Shown in pieces: positions 35,610-45,990 of a DNA stretch of 64,000 nucleotides. Position 1 is the stretch's first letter. Every line of letters begins with the position of its first letter. A program made the translations under genes and the position numbers. The notes below the pieces were generated by a model that was not told where the DNA came from, ran no database searches, and saw nothing but the letters and a program-made list of their open reading frames with translations. The DNA comes from Dictyostelium firmibasis (lineage: Eukaryota > Evosea > Eumycetozoa > Dictyosteliales > Dictyosteliaceae), in contig CM069765.1 of assembly GCA_036169595.1 (NCBI GenBank), positions 3,434,501-3,498,500 on the forward strand. The letters are read 5' to 3'.

Positions 35610-35747
35610 ATTAACGAATAACACAATAAATAAAAGAATAATACTAGCATTATTCTTGTGTAAATATAAAAAAATGAAACTTAATACCCTTTGCTTCTTT
35701 TTTTTTTTTAGACCAATTTCATTTTTATTTCAAAATTTTACCTATAT

Positions 35748-36487
35748 TTATGTTGCACTTGCCGCAGTTGGTGATTTGGTAGGAGTTGAAATTCCTTTTG
35801 AGGCAGGTGTATTTGGTAAAAATGACTCATAAAGTGAAGTAGTATATTCTTTTTGAAACTGCTCTATACAATCTGGTAAATCCTCTTTATAAATGCCAGG
35901 TGTACCGGAATAATATGTAAATGGTGGTACCACCGTATCTGGTGGTAAAATTGTATTGTCTGCGATAATACAACAATCTTTTAATATACATCTTTTTGAC
36001 TATTATAAAAAATTAATTTTGATAATCATTTTTATTGTTAATATAAAAAAAATAACTATATATAATAATAATGATTATTATGACTTTTGATTTTGATTAT
36101 CATTAGATTATGATTATGATTATTAGAATATTAACTTACAATTATACAATTATTACCAATATAAACATTTGAACCTATTGAAGCAGCACTAACTACACAA
36201 CCTTCACCAATTAAAACATGATCACCAATATTTTGTGGGAAATAAACCAATGAACCTTTAAATTTCTTTGAAGAAGGCCTAATCACTGTATTCTCTGATA
36301 TAATCGATAATCTGCCAATATTTACTGATGCTAAATCACCTCTAACAATTACACCAGGCTTAATTATAGTTTTACCATGTAGCCTAATGTTCATAATACC
36401 ACATAATATAGATGATTTACTGACTTTATTTCCATTCAATGTTTCGATATATTGAGATTTTTCAAAATATTTTGGTTGAACTTGCAT
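35748..36487 (-). CDS. dctn5: Dynactin subunit 5 (p25)
   Basis: Two exons, 36487-36140 and 35999-35748, phase 0 (donor GTAAGT, acceptor AATAG), giving 199 aa. The N-terminus (YIETLNGNKVSKSSILCG) is diagnostic of DCTN5. Left-handed beta-helix hexapeptide repeats follow (IIKPGVIVRGDLASVNIG, HVLIGEGCVVSAASIGSNV, YIGNNCII). The second exon carries CILKDCCIIADNTILPPDTVVPPF and a short Thr/Ser/Pro-rich tail. p25 sits with p27, p62 and Arp11 in the pointed-end complex of dynactin, where it helps link dynein to endosomal cargo. The 140-bp intron is long for this window. Confidence 0.9.
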
Positions 36488-36859
36488 TTTAGTTCTTTTT
36501 ATTTATTTTTTTTGATTTTAAATTAATATTTACTTTAATAGATAATAAAATGACTATGTTCAGAAATTAAATACAATAAATGAATGAAAATGAATGAATG
36601 AATGAATGAAGAGGTGATATAAATATCACATAATAAATTAATTTTTTTTGAAATTAAAAAAAAAAAAAAAAAAATTAATGAAAAAAAAAAAAAATAAAAA
36701 AAAATTAAAAAAATAAAATATGTCACATTTTTATGGTTTAAGAAATGGAAAAAAAAAACCATAAATATGTTACATATTATGTTATTATTTTTTTATTTTG
36801 GTTTAAAAAAAAAAGATAACTATTGATAGTAAATATCAAATAGGGTTTATTTTATTTCT
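36488..36859. other. Upstream region of dynactin p25, with GAAT repeats
   Basis: Contains a short GAAT/TGAA microsatellite (about 36578-36612) and dA/dT runs. It lies between the dctn5 start and the stop of the next minus-strand gene. No ORF was recognised. Confidence 0.5.
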
Positions 36860-37312
36860 TTAAAATAATAAAACTACAAGAGCGAGGGAAATTACAATGA
36901 GACTTGAGGAAAATAATGTTGAAGCATCACTACATCTAAGAGTTGCTTTATTACCACCCATAAAACTAAAACATTGATCACAACCAATGGTTTGGTCAGG
37001 ATAACCTGTAACGCCACCAGTACATTGAGCATTTGATGGACTTGAGGCATTAAAGGTATAGAGTTGAGTGGTGATATTATAGGTTGTGAAAATATTAATT
37101 GATTGTGGATTTTTTTGGCAATGATCTGAATAAGATTGACAACTTCCAACATCCAATGTTACTACAGCTGGTGATTCTTTATCATTGTTACATGAAGTGT
37201 CACAATAAAAACTAAATTCTGCTTTTTTTGATGGATCAAAATTATCTGATTTAACAATTGTAATTGTTAACATCAAAATCATTGAAACTAACAACACAAC
37301 AAATTTATTCAT
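36860..37312 (-). CDS. Small secreted, probably GPI-anchored Cys-rich protein
   Basis: Single exon, 150 aa. A clear signal peptide covers residues 1-22 (FVVLLVSMILMLTITIVKS). The middle has about ten cysteines (YCDTSCNN, CQSYSDHC, IGCDQCFSF, LRCSD) and N-glycosylation sequons (YNIT, FNAS). The C-terminus is a short Ser-rich spacer followed by a hydrophobic tail (SSLIVISLALVVLLF) with no charged residues after it, the usual pattern for GPI attachment. The protein is probably on the cell surface. No named family was recognised; many small dictyostelid surface proteins look like this. Confidence 0.72.
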   Translation of the reverse strand: MNKFVVLLVSMILMLTITIVKSDNFDPSKKAEFSFYCDTSCNNDKESPAVVTLDVGSCQSYSDHCQKNPQSINIFTTYNITTQLYTFNASSPSNAQCTGGVTGYPDQTIGCDQCFSFMGGNKATLRCSDASTLFSSSLIVISLALVVLLF

Positions 37313-37488
37313 TTTAGATATTTATTAATTGGTAATTATTATTATAAATTTGTATTTTGGATTTCGAAAAAACAAAAAAAAAAAAAAAAAAATGTTGATA
37401 CCCGCTCCGAATAAAAATTAATGATGAAAAAAAAATAAAATAAAAATAAAAATAAAAAAATAAGAGGACAACCGTTTTCAAATAAATC

Positions 37489-37537
<49 letters not shown>

Positions 37538-37630
37538 AAAACCAATTAAAATCATCAATGAAAAGATTTTTTTTTTTTTTGTGTTTTGGAAACCAACGAG
37601 TTCAATATGTATATATATAATTATCCATTA

Positions 37631-37667
<37 letters not shown>

Positions 37668-37937
37668 AAATATGAAAGATACATATTAAATCAAAATAAA
37701 AAATTAAAAAAAACGATTTAAAAAAAAAGATATTTTTAAAATTTTTTTTTTTTTAAAATTTTATTTTTTTTTTTAAAATTTTAATTTAAAAAAAAAAAAA
37801 ATTTATTACAAATTTTCATACCATATATCTTTTTTTTTTTTTTTTTTTTTTCTCCTCTCTTTTTTTTATTAAATTTTTATTTTTATTTTATTTTTATTTT
37901 ATTTTAAATTTATGAAAATATAAATAATATATAAATA
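37313..37937. other. Divergent dA/dT-rich promoter region
   Basis: Lies between the divergent small surface protein and the MFS transporter. It includes a roughly 39-base dA run (from about 37494) and a roughly 30-base dT run. A less biased patch at about 37392-37420 (GATACCCGCTCCGA) could be a regulatory site. Confidence 0.45.
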
Positions 37938-39525
37938 ATGAATAAATATCATGAGTTATCAAATTCAAACTCTGCATTGATAATAGAAAATAATAGTGAA
38001 AACAACAAACATAACAGTGGTACCAACAGTAATAGTAATAATAGTAATAATATATTTTCAATAGATAATGAACTATTATATGATGATGGTAGAGGTGAAG
38101 AAGACAAAAATGTAGATATTAAACAAAAGAAAGCTTTTAAATTTAAAAAATTAGATAATAGTTATGAAGATGACGAATATGATGATGGTGATTTAATATT
38201 TTCAAATGGTGGTGTTAGTGGTGATATTTTAAAAGAAGGAATTAAAGAACCACCTAAAGGTATAAGAGGTGTAATATTTTATTTATGTTTATCATCATAT
38301 TGGTTAGCATCATCAGCAGCAATGGGTGGATTGATATCATTAGTTTGGCCAAGTCAAATTGAATCAATTGGTGGAGAAGAGAATAAAGCGAAATACGTTG
38401 GACTACTACCTATATTGGGTGCAATGACATCGATTGTGGCAGGGCCTTTAAGTGGGTTTCTATCAGATCATTGTACTAATAGATTTGGAAAAAGAAGGAT
38501 ATTCATTGCATCTGGTACCGTTGTAGCGATGATATCATTGTTTCTAACAGGTACAGCAAACAATATTTACGCATTCATGTTGTTCCTAATGGGTATTCAA
38601 TTTGGTATAATGTGGGGTACATCACCATTTAATGGCTTAATGCCTGACATTGTTCCTAAATCAAAGTATGGTATTGCCTCAGGTTATCTAGCATTCTCTA
38701 ATGCAATTGGTCAATTGGTGGGTGTTGTAGGCACTGCATTATTAATTACCTATACAAAATCATTTATTGTAACCTATAGTTTCTTGGTGTTGTTATTGGG
38801 TTTACTTTCTCTCCCAACTTTGATTCATATAAAAGAGATACCTCAATCACCAAATAATGTGGAGAAAATAACTTGGAAAAGATTCATTTATTCATTCTAT
38901 TTGCCACGTTCAATATATAAAGATTTCTATTGGGTAATAATTACAAGATTCATGCAAGAGATGGGTATTTATAGTATTCTACCATTCTTTGGTTACTATT
39001 TAACTGATATTATTCATGTGGATCAATCTAGTAAAGAACTTTATACATCGGCAATACTTTCATTGATTATTTTAACAAGTATTCCAAGCGCAATCATTGG
39101 TGGACCTTTATCGGATAAATATGGTAGAAAACTATTGGTTTATATAAGCTGTAGTATTATGACACTGATTACATGTGGTTTCATAGTTTTATCGTTTTTA
39201 CCCTCATTAAAATTAGTACTTTTATTCAGTGGTCTTTTTGGTGTTGGCTATGGTTGTTATCAAGGCGTTGATTATGCATTAGCTTTGGATGTTTTACCAC
39301 CTGAAAATGTTGCAAAGGATTTAAGTATTTGGCATCAATCTTTGGTAGTTCCTCAAGTTATAGCACCGGCAATCTCTGGTTTGATCATCAATTCTTTCAA
39401 GTCTAATATAGTACTTGGCTATACTATTGCTTTCACCATCGCTGTAATTTGGTTCTTATTATCAACAATAATGATTAAACCAATTAATTTACAAAGAAAT
39501 CAATTTATAAAATTAACTACAGTTG

Positions 39526-39533
<8 letters not shown>
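37938..39533 (+). CDS. Major facilitator superfamily transporter
   Basis: Single exon, 531 aa. The first 105 residues are a hydrophilic Asn/Asp-rich cytosolic tail. About 12 hydrophobic segments follow. The loop 2-3 MFS signature is visible (GFLSDHCTNRFGKRR), with a second copy in the C-terminal half (GGPLSDKYGRK), as expected from the duplicated 6+6 fold. LVWPSQIESIGG and WGTSPFNGLMPDIVP are distinctive and resemble sugar or SLC45-like carriers, but substrate class cannot be assigned from this. It probably acts at the plasma membrane or an internal membrane. The start is the first ATG after a long dT/dA leader. Confidence 0.8.
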
Positions 39534-39571
<38 letters not shown>

Positions 39572-39661
39572 AATTAAAATAAAATTAAAATAATAATACT
39601 ATTTAACTTTGTAAAATAAATAATAATAATATATGAAATAATTTATTACAATTAATTTTTA

Positions 39662-40474
39662 TTATTTTTCAACAAAGAAATCAATCATACCATTTGCAAA
39701 AGTAGATTTATCAATATTTGAATTATTTGCTCTATTAACACCATCTTCAATAACATCATCTGGTATAATTCCTCTTCTTGATAGAATTGTAGCTTTAATT
39801 AATTCTGGTGTATATTCTGGATGACCTTGGAAAGAATAGAATTGATTTTTAAAATACATTGCTTGATTATCAGATCTTTCATTTTTCGCAAAAATTTTAA
39901 AATCTTTAGGTATATCAGTTACAATCTCTTTATTGATACAAATTATATTTAAATGACTTGATGATGATGATGATTGTTGCTGTTGTTTTTGTTGTTGTTT
40001 AACGATATCATTAAATACTAATGGATTCTCCTTATCAAAGTTTGAATCATTAATATAATCTATTCTATAATCTGAAACAGTCCAACCTTTTGGATTTAAT
40101 GATACCTTTCCACCTAATGCAGTTGCAATGGCTTGATGTCCAAAGCAAACACCAATGGTTTTGACATTATTCTCTGAAAAGAATCGAATGTATTCCTTTA
40201 GCTTTTTAATCCAATCTTTATCATCATTCACTGAACTTTTACTACCACTAATAATGAATCCTTGGAATTTTTGTCTATCTAAACACTCTTCTTTACTTGG
40301 GAATTGATCATTGGCAACTTCAAATACCGATAAATCAATATCCATTGATTTGGTATTACTATTTAATAGATTTTTAAATTGTGTATCAATATCTCCAAAT
40401 TTATTTTTAATATCTGGAACAAATGAATCACATTTTAATAGTCCAATCCTTAATGATTTTTTAATATTCATCAT
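39662..40474 (-). CDS. Class I glutamine amidotransferase-like protein
   Basis: Single exon, 270 aa. The GATase1 triad is visible: nucleophile Cys110 in IGVCFGHQ, and His218 and Glu220 in FQGHPEYTPE. The layout, a free-standing domain with IISGSKSSVNDD before the elbow, resembles the gamma-glutamyl peptidase/GMP-synthase-like group that hydrolyses gamma-glutamyl bonds of glutathione conjugates or related compounds. No synthetase domain is attached. A short Gln/Ser low-complexity insert sits at residues 160-173. The exact substrate cannot be decided from sequence. It is convergent with the MFS gene across a short dA-rich gap. Confidence 0.78.
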   Translation of the reverse strand: MMNIKKSLRIGLLKCDSFVPDIKNKFGDIDTQFKNLLNSNTKSMDIDLSVFEVANDQFPSKEECLDRQKFQGFIISGSKSSVNDDKDWIKKLKEYIRFFSENNVKTIGVCFGHQAIATALGGKVSLNPKGWTVSDYRIDYINDSNFDKENPLVFNDIVKQQQKQQQQSSSSSSHLNIICINKEIVTDIPKDFKIFAKNERSDNQAMYFKNQFYSFQGHPEYTPELIKATILSRRGIIPDDVIEDGVNRANNSNIDKSTFANGMIDFFVEK

Positions 40475-40724
40475 TTTTCTTTTTTTTTTTTTTTATTTTC
40501 TTATTCTAAATCAAAACACAATAATAATTTTTTAATTTAACAAAGTTTTTTTTATTTTTTTTTTTTTTTAAATTAAAATTTTAATTTAAAAAAAAAAATT
40601 AAAAAAATTTTATAAAAAAAATTAAAAATTAAAAAAAATAATTAAAATTTTTAAAAAAAATAATTAAAAAAAATTAAAAAAACTCATTTCATATAAATTC
40701 TATTATATGAATTTTCATTAAATT

Positions 40725-40759
<35 letters not shown>

Positions 40760-41265
40760 TCTTATTTATAATTAATAAATTAAAACAAAGAATGATCAGA
40801 TATTCATTACTTCGGTTACATTTATTCCTTTTCGATTATATTGGGTCGTTTTCATTAAAAAAAAATAAAATAAAAAATTTCATTTTGATTTGGGAAACGT
40901 TTTTCCTTTTTGCTGGTAATTTGGTCGAGATTTCAAAATTTCTTTTTTTTTAAACATTACGATTTTTTTGCGTGTCCAAAAAGAAAAAAAAAAAATAAAT
41001 AAAAAAATAAATTAAAAAAAAAAGGAGAAAAATTAAAAAAATTAAAAAAAACAAAAATTAAAAATTATTGAAAAAAAAAAAAAAAAAAAATATAAAAGAA
41101 TTTTTTTTTTTTTTTTCTTTTTCATTTTTAAAAATAAGATATTTTTTACAAAATAAAATATTAAACACAACAAACAAAAAAATTAATTAAATACATACAT
41201 ATATATAAATCAGTTTTTTTTTAATATAAATAAAAAAAAAAAAATAAAAAAAATAAAAAAAAAAA
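40475..41265. other. Divergent promoter region
   Basis: Lies between the GATase and HIG1 genes. It is mostly dA/dT runs, with a short hairpin TTCATATA/TATATGAA near 40689-40715 and two less biased patches (about 40793-40858 and 40885-40975, the latter with GGGAAACGTTTTTCC). No gene was recognised. Confidence 0.45.
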
Positions 41266-41694
41266 ATGACTGAAGAAAATAACAATACATCTGCATCAAC
41301 TCCACAACAACCACAATCCGCTTTTTCAACTTTGTCTAAAAAGTTCACCATTCCACCACCACCAAAGACTATTGCTGACGGTGTTAAAAGAGATTACGTA
41401 TTAGTTGGTGGTTTGGCTGCTACCATTGTCGCCTTAACAGCTGGTATTTATAACCATTCTAAAGGTGGTAGCCAACTCACCACAAATCGTTTATTAAAAG
41501 GAAGAATTTGGGCTCAAGTAAGTTTTTTTTTTTTTTTTCTTTTTTTTTTCAATTAGAAACAATATTAATTTAATTTTTTTTTTTTTTTTCAATAGGCTTT
41601 CACTGTTTGTGCTATGGGTTGGTATGCATTTGCTTACCAAAGAGATTTGGACGAAGCAGAAGCATCCAAGCACAGAAAGGTTATCTTATCATAA
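41266..41694 (+). CDS. HIG1-domain mitochondrial inner-membrane protein
   Basis: Two exons, 41266-41517 and 41596-41694 (donor GTAAGT, acceptor AATAG, phase 0), giving 116 aa. The HIG1 (hypoxia-induced) region shows a first membrane helix (YVLVGGLAATIVALTAGIY), the conserved loop with NRLLKGRIWAQ, and a second helix (AFTVCAMGWYAFAYQ), ending in a charged tail. Members of the family (RCF1/RCF2, HIGD1A) help assemble cytochrome c oxidase and respiratory supercomplexes. The coding bases are unusually well optimised (GGT, GCC, ACC), suggesting high expression. Confidence 0.85.
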
Positions 41695-42212
41695 ACCTTT
41701 TAGAAAATGGATATCTTTACGAAAATATATAAATCCTTTTTCCTTATATTTTTTCTTTTAATAACGTATGCAATCATTTATTCTTTAGTTTCCTCACATT
41801 CTTGAAAATTCTTCCTTGTTATGATTCTTCCTTATCCCCTTCTTAAAATACTTCTTTTTTTTTCCTCTTCCACATATAATAAATGGCAAAAAAAAAAAGA
41901 AAGAAAGAAATAAGAAATATAAAAAGTTAATTATAATAATGATAGGATAGAAAGAATGAAAAGAAATTAATAGTAGATAGTTGCAAAAAAAAAAAAAACA
42001 AAAAACAAAAAAAAAACAAAAAAAAAAAAATTTACGTAATCACCAAATTATAAAACGAAACCGATGCAGTAACATATAACAATAAATATAAACCCCTTCT
42101 TTAAAAATTCAATAAAATTGTACAACTTGTATATACATAATTAATTTATTCTCATAAAATAAACAACCTAGAGATTACCTTTATTTCTTTAATTTTTTTT
42201 TTTTTATCCAAG
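41695..42212. other. 3' flank of HIG1 gene and upstream region of the next locus
   Basis: Pyrimidine-rich then A-rich noncoding DNA. A less biased patch at about 42035-42180 contains CGTAATCACC and CCTAGAGATTACC. No ORF beyond chance was seen. Confidence 0.45.
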
Positions 42213-43061
42213 ATGTCTTTTACGCCAAAAAAACTAGCTAGCAAGCTAGTTAAATATATTGAGGTACTTTCACAGATTTAAATTTTGTAAATTAGAAATT
42301 TACTTTGAAAATGAAAATGTTTAAGCAAAACATATCAAATTCAACAAATTATTATATTTTGATTAAAATTATTTACCCATTTCGAAAAACAAATAAGAAA
42401 ATATATCATTATTTTTTATTAGATTAAACAAAAAAAATTTTAACAAGAAAACTTTTTTTTGATTTGATATTATTATATTATAATTTAAAGAATTATGATG
42501 ATTGATTATATAAAATTATAATTTACAATTCTTAGGTTTAAATCTTTGAAAGTACCTCATTACTATATTACCAATATTGCAGCAAAAATAAGAAGACCTG
42601 CTACCACTACTACAAACAGACCAGCTACTACTCATCATCAACTCCGACCCAACCGTTTAATACATTTAATTGCAGACAAAGGCATTGGTAGTGGTAGTAT
42701 TAGTTGGCGTAGTAGCTTGTCTGTTGGTAGTAGTGGTAGTGGTAGCATGTCTTTTTGTTCTTGTGTGATATTGGAATTAGTAGTGGTAGGATTAGTTGGC
42801 GATGATGTCAAAGTAGTTAAGGTTTGGGTTGTACTTGTGTATCCGAAGATTCATCGTCATCATTTGACATATCACCTAGTAATTTCATTAAATTACCATT
42901 CAAGTTTTTATTTTTAGGTGAAATCTGGATTATCATCATCCTACGAATCAATGGCAGTTATTCATCATCGTCCGGTATGGAAACCATCATCGTTATCTTC
43001 TGTAGTTGGTAATGGATTTTCTACTATTGAACATTCAAGAATAAGAAAATTAAAAAAATAA
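42213..43061 (+). other. Ambiguous locus: possible small two-exon gene enclosing inverted repeats and decayed coding-like sequence
   Basis: A plausible start (MSFTPKKLASKLVKYIE, 42213-42263) precedes a GT. A possible acceptor at 42917 leads to an open 47-codon frame ending at 43061, giving a 64-aa protein. The enclosed 654 bp would be a very long intron here, and its second half is much less A/T-rich than any other intron. Inside it, 22-bp arms at 42261-42282 and 42537-42558 are inverted copies with two mismatches. Thr-rich segments near 42595-42640 (+) and 42690-42760 (-) also resemble each other in opposite orientation. On the minus strand, about 42795-42920 reads like genuine coding sequence (NLMKLLGDMSNDDDESSD) but is interrupted on either side. 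It may be a rearranged gene remnant. Confidence 0.3.
42261..42558. repeat. Inverted repeat pair, 22-bp arms about 250 bp apart
   Basis: The left arm starts GAGGTACTTTC and the right arm ends GAAAGTACCTC. Arms match at 20 of 22 positions with complementary orientation. The interior is ordinary A/T-rich DNA. Confidence 0.8.
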
Positions 43062-43337
43062 TGGACTTCATCAAGAAAAAATATTATAAAAAATTTTGAA
43101 ATAATAAAATAATGGAGTGGTAGGATAATAATTATATGATAATAATACTAAATTGAAACAACATATTTTTTTTAAAAATTTGTTATGCATAATTTTGCAA
43201 TTTTAATTCTTTTTGTTTTTATTTATTATACATTTTATTGATATTTACTCTTTGTTGGATTTTTTTTTTTTTTTTTTTTTTTTTTGTTCTTTCTTTTTCT
43301 AAACTTTGACATACAGTGTACACAACCAAACTATAAT

Positions 43338-44210
43338 TTAAACAACTTTTCTACTTAATATCATTGCCAAGAATACAAGTCCTAAAATGAAACTGCACCA
43401 AAATATTGCTTTCTTTATAGATATGGCTCTTTCTTTACTTGCTGAATTTGGAATTAAACATCTTGTAAGAGTAAAAACTACAAGTGGTACAGCAAATGCC
43501 ACTGCAACTGATAATAGACCAACTACTGATGGTTTTAAATGTTTCTCTGAATATATATAAAAGATTAAACTTTTGTATTAATATAAAAAACTATAGTTTC
43601 ACACCTTTAAATTAATATTAATATATTTACCTGAAGATGAAGTATAATAAACAGTAAATGAGGCAATATCATTTGCATTATCACCATCTAAAAATATAAC
43701 AAACACACCTTTATTTGTTGAAGTTTGATTGAACATTTGATTGTATGTACCATTTTCAAAGGTTACAATAGGACTATCTGTTAAAATATTTGAACCACCA
43801 ATGAATTTAATTGTATTATTAACTGGAATTGTCGCATTAATAAAAGTAACTGTAATATCATCTATTAAATAAGCTGTACCTGTTGTTGGTATGATTTTCC
43901 AACATGTTTGTGGTATCGATCTATTAGTTGAAATGAATCCGCTTGGCTCTGTATGAATACTCGAACATGGGTCTAAAAAAATTTATATAAAAAAAATAAA
44001 AATAAAAACAAATAAGAACAATAATAATAAAACAAAAATAAAAAAATAACTAATGTTATTATAATCGTTCAAAACTACAAATTTTGCTTATTATTTTCCT
44101 CTCCATATACCACACATACCAGAAGCATATTGACCATTTGTATTATTAATTATAAATGAAATTAAAACTATAATTGATAATATTATGGTTTTATTTTTTA
44201 TAAATTTCAT
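43338..44210 (-). CDS. Secretory-pathway membrane protein, three exons, beta-rich ectodomain
   Basis: Exons 44210-44120, 43972-43631 and 43546-43338 splice in frame (G/AC giving Asp, G/AG giving Glu) to 213 aa. Residues 1-26 form a signal peptide (IILSIIVLISFIINNTNG). The ectodomain (about residues 27-145) begins DPCSSIHTEPSG and includes SIPQTCWKIIPTTGT, several Asn-glycosylation sites and FVIFLDGDNAND. Two hydrophobic segments follow (LLSVAVAFAVPLVVFTLTRC and IFWCSFILGLVFLAMIL) with a short basic tail, so both ends of the mature membrane region are defined. No named family was recognised; the ectodomain resembles CUB-like beta-sandwich proteins only loosely. No single reading frame covers more than one exon. 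Confidence 0.72.
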
Positions 44211-44667
44211 GATTTTTTTTTTTTTTGTTTTATATAAATAAATAGTTTTTTTTTTTTTCCCCTACTTTTTTTTTTTTTAAATATACATAAAGACCATCAA
44301 AATTAAGTTAATAATATTTAATTATTATTATTGTTATTATTTATGGTGGTCGGTGTGATGGTTACAATTTAACACAACGTTTTTCTACAAAAAAAAAAAA
44401 AATAAAAAAAAAAAAAAATAAAAAAAAAATTAATATAAAATAAAAAATAAAAATAAAAATAAAAATAAAAATAAAAATAAAATTAAAAAAAAGGATGAAA
44501 AATTTGCAAAAAGTTGAAAAAAAAAAAAGATCAGTTTAGGTCAGATTTGGTCGATTCATATAAAATTCGATTGGCTCCAGAGGTGGCATACACAATTTTT
44601 TATTGTATAAATCTATTTTGTTGTTTTTTTTTTTTTTTTACGATTATAAATTTAATTATTATCACTA
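44211..44667. other. Intergenic dA-rich DNA
   Basis: Upstream of the membrane-protein gene and downstream of the b5-reductase fusion. It has an (AAATAA)n-like stretch at about 44440-44482 and a less biased patch at about 44340-44380 (GGTGGTCGGTGTGATGG), a G/T-rich sequence resembling binding sites for the regulator GBF (inference). Confidence 0.4.
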
Positions 44668-45990
44668 TTATTGCAATATATGAATTTGATTATCTTTAAA
44701 ACCAATCTTTGAAAGCTCTTTTGAAATTGACTTATTAAAATCTATTGGACCACAAACTAAAATTTCCATTGAATCGGTCACCATCTTTGGTATTAATTTA
44801 ATAATTATTGGTTCTAAACAAGTTAAAATCATATCTTGATTAATTCTACCCTTTTTAAATGATTTATCAACAATACTATTGCATGGTTTTGTTATTACAT
44901 AATGTATAAATAATCTATCTTTAAATTGTTTCGAAATTTCGTCTAATTCATTTTTATAAATTATTTCATTTTCATTATTTGAAGAATAAATTAAAATGAA
45001 TTTTAAACTATTATTATTACTATTATTATCACCATAGAATGATTCTAAAATTATTTGAATCATTGGAGTTATACCAGTACCACCAGCTATCATCAATAAA
45101 TAGTTTTGTTGTTTTTCAAAATCGAAATTATCAGCAGTTTCAATTGGACCTTTCAATAAAATATGATCACCCTCTTTCAATTGATGAATATGTTTTGAAA
45201 CATCACCATGTTCATAACCTTTAATTAAAAACTCTAAATATTTCTTATCTTTTGTTTGTTTTATTGGTGTATAACTTTTAAATGAACAGTTATCAAAATC
45301 TTCATTATTATTATTATTATTATTATTATTGTCAATACATTTTGCTAATGATACATGTGATAATGGTGATATCCATTCTAAATCTCTATGTTCCTCAGGT
45401 ATCTCTATAAAATAATGATATGTATTTTCTGTTGATTTAATCTTTTTATCAATTTTAACTTTTGATAGTATTATTTTTTTATTTTTTGATAATGAAATTG
45501 CCGCTGCAGTTGTTGTTGTAGATAATGTTGTGGTTGTTGTAGATAATGTTGTTGTTGTTGGTACTAAAAATTGTTTTGATGAAGAGAATGATGGTGGCGG
45601 TTTATAATTTGGTGTTAAAAGTATTGAAGAAGAAGAAGAAGCTTTGCCAATATAAAATCTTTCCAAGATTGCTTTTGCATTTCTTGAATGAAACATTCCT
45701 TCAAAATCATCGGTAGCATCTTTACCTGCGCATTTAAATAAAAGGTTTGGTCCACCTGGGTGATAAAGTAGATACTCGGTCATATCGTAGACTTTATTAT
45801 TAACAATTATCCAACAATCATCTTTTTTATTATGTTTTGAAACTTCCTCTATTGAATAGGTTTTACCTATAATACCACTATATTTCTCCATTGCTCTATT
45901 CGATAGTTTAATTATCATTTCACTTATAACTGGTGGTGGTAAACCCACACCACTATTATGATTATTTACATTCTTTGGTAACCCATACAT
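44668..45990 (-). CDS. Cytochrome b5 / NADH-cytochrome b5 reductase fusion protein
   Basis: Single exon, 440 aa. A cytochrome b5 domain (about residues 44-116) has heme ligands His77 in YHPGG and His101 in FHSRN. A Ser/Thr-rich linker follows, then a ferredoxin-reductase-like module: FAD-binding barrel (about residues 170-285) and NAD-binding half with IAGGTGITPMIQ and VCGPIDFN. The plan resembles animal Ncb5or (CYB5R4) but without a recognisable CS domain between the two. The flavin motif normally reading RxYT is SFKSYTP here, so the usual Arg is replaced by Lys. An Asn run interrupts the FAD domain. Ncb5or-type enzymes pass electrons from NAD(P)H via b5 to lipid desaturation. There is no membrane segment, so it is likely cytosolic. 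Confidence 0.85.
   Translation of the reverse strand: MYGLPKNVNNHNSGVGLPPPVISEMIIKLSNRAMEKYSGIIGKTYSIEEVSKHNKKDDCWIIVNNKVYDMTEYLLYHPGGPNLLFKCAGKDATDDFEGMFHSRNAKAILERFYIGKASSSSSILLTPNYKPPPSFSSSKQFLVPTTTTLSTTTTTLSTTTTAAAISLSKNKKIILSKVKIDKKIKSTENTYHYFIEIPEEHRDLEWISPLSHVSLAKCIDNNNNNNNNNEDFDNCSFKSYTPIKQTKDKKYLEFLIKGYEHGDVSKHIHQLKEGDHILLKGPIETADNFDFEKQQNYLLMIAGGTGITPMIQIILESFYGDNNSNNNSLKFILIYSSNNENEIIYKNELDEISKQFKDRLFIHYVITKPCNSIVDKSFKKGRINQDMILTCLEPIIIKLIPKMVTDSMEILVCGPIDFNKSISKELSKIGFKDNQIHILQ

Noticed and set aside
42546-42917. 123-codon + strand ORF as a gene
   Set aside because: The start is a TTG, later residues are unlike coding sequence of this genome, and part of the opposite strand reads more like protein.
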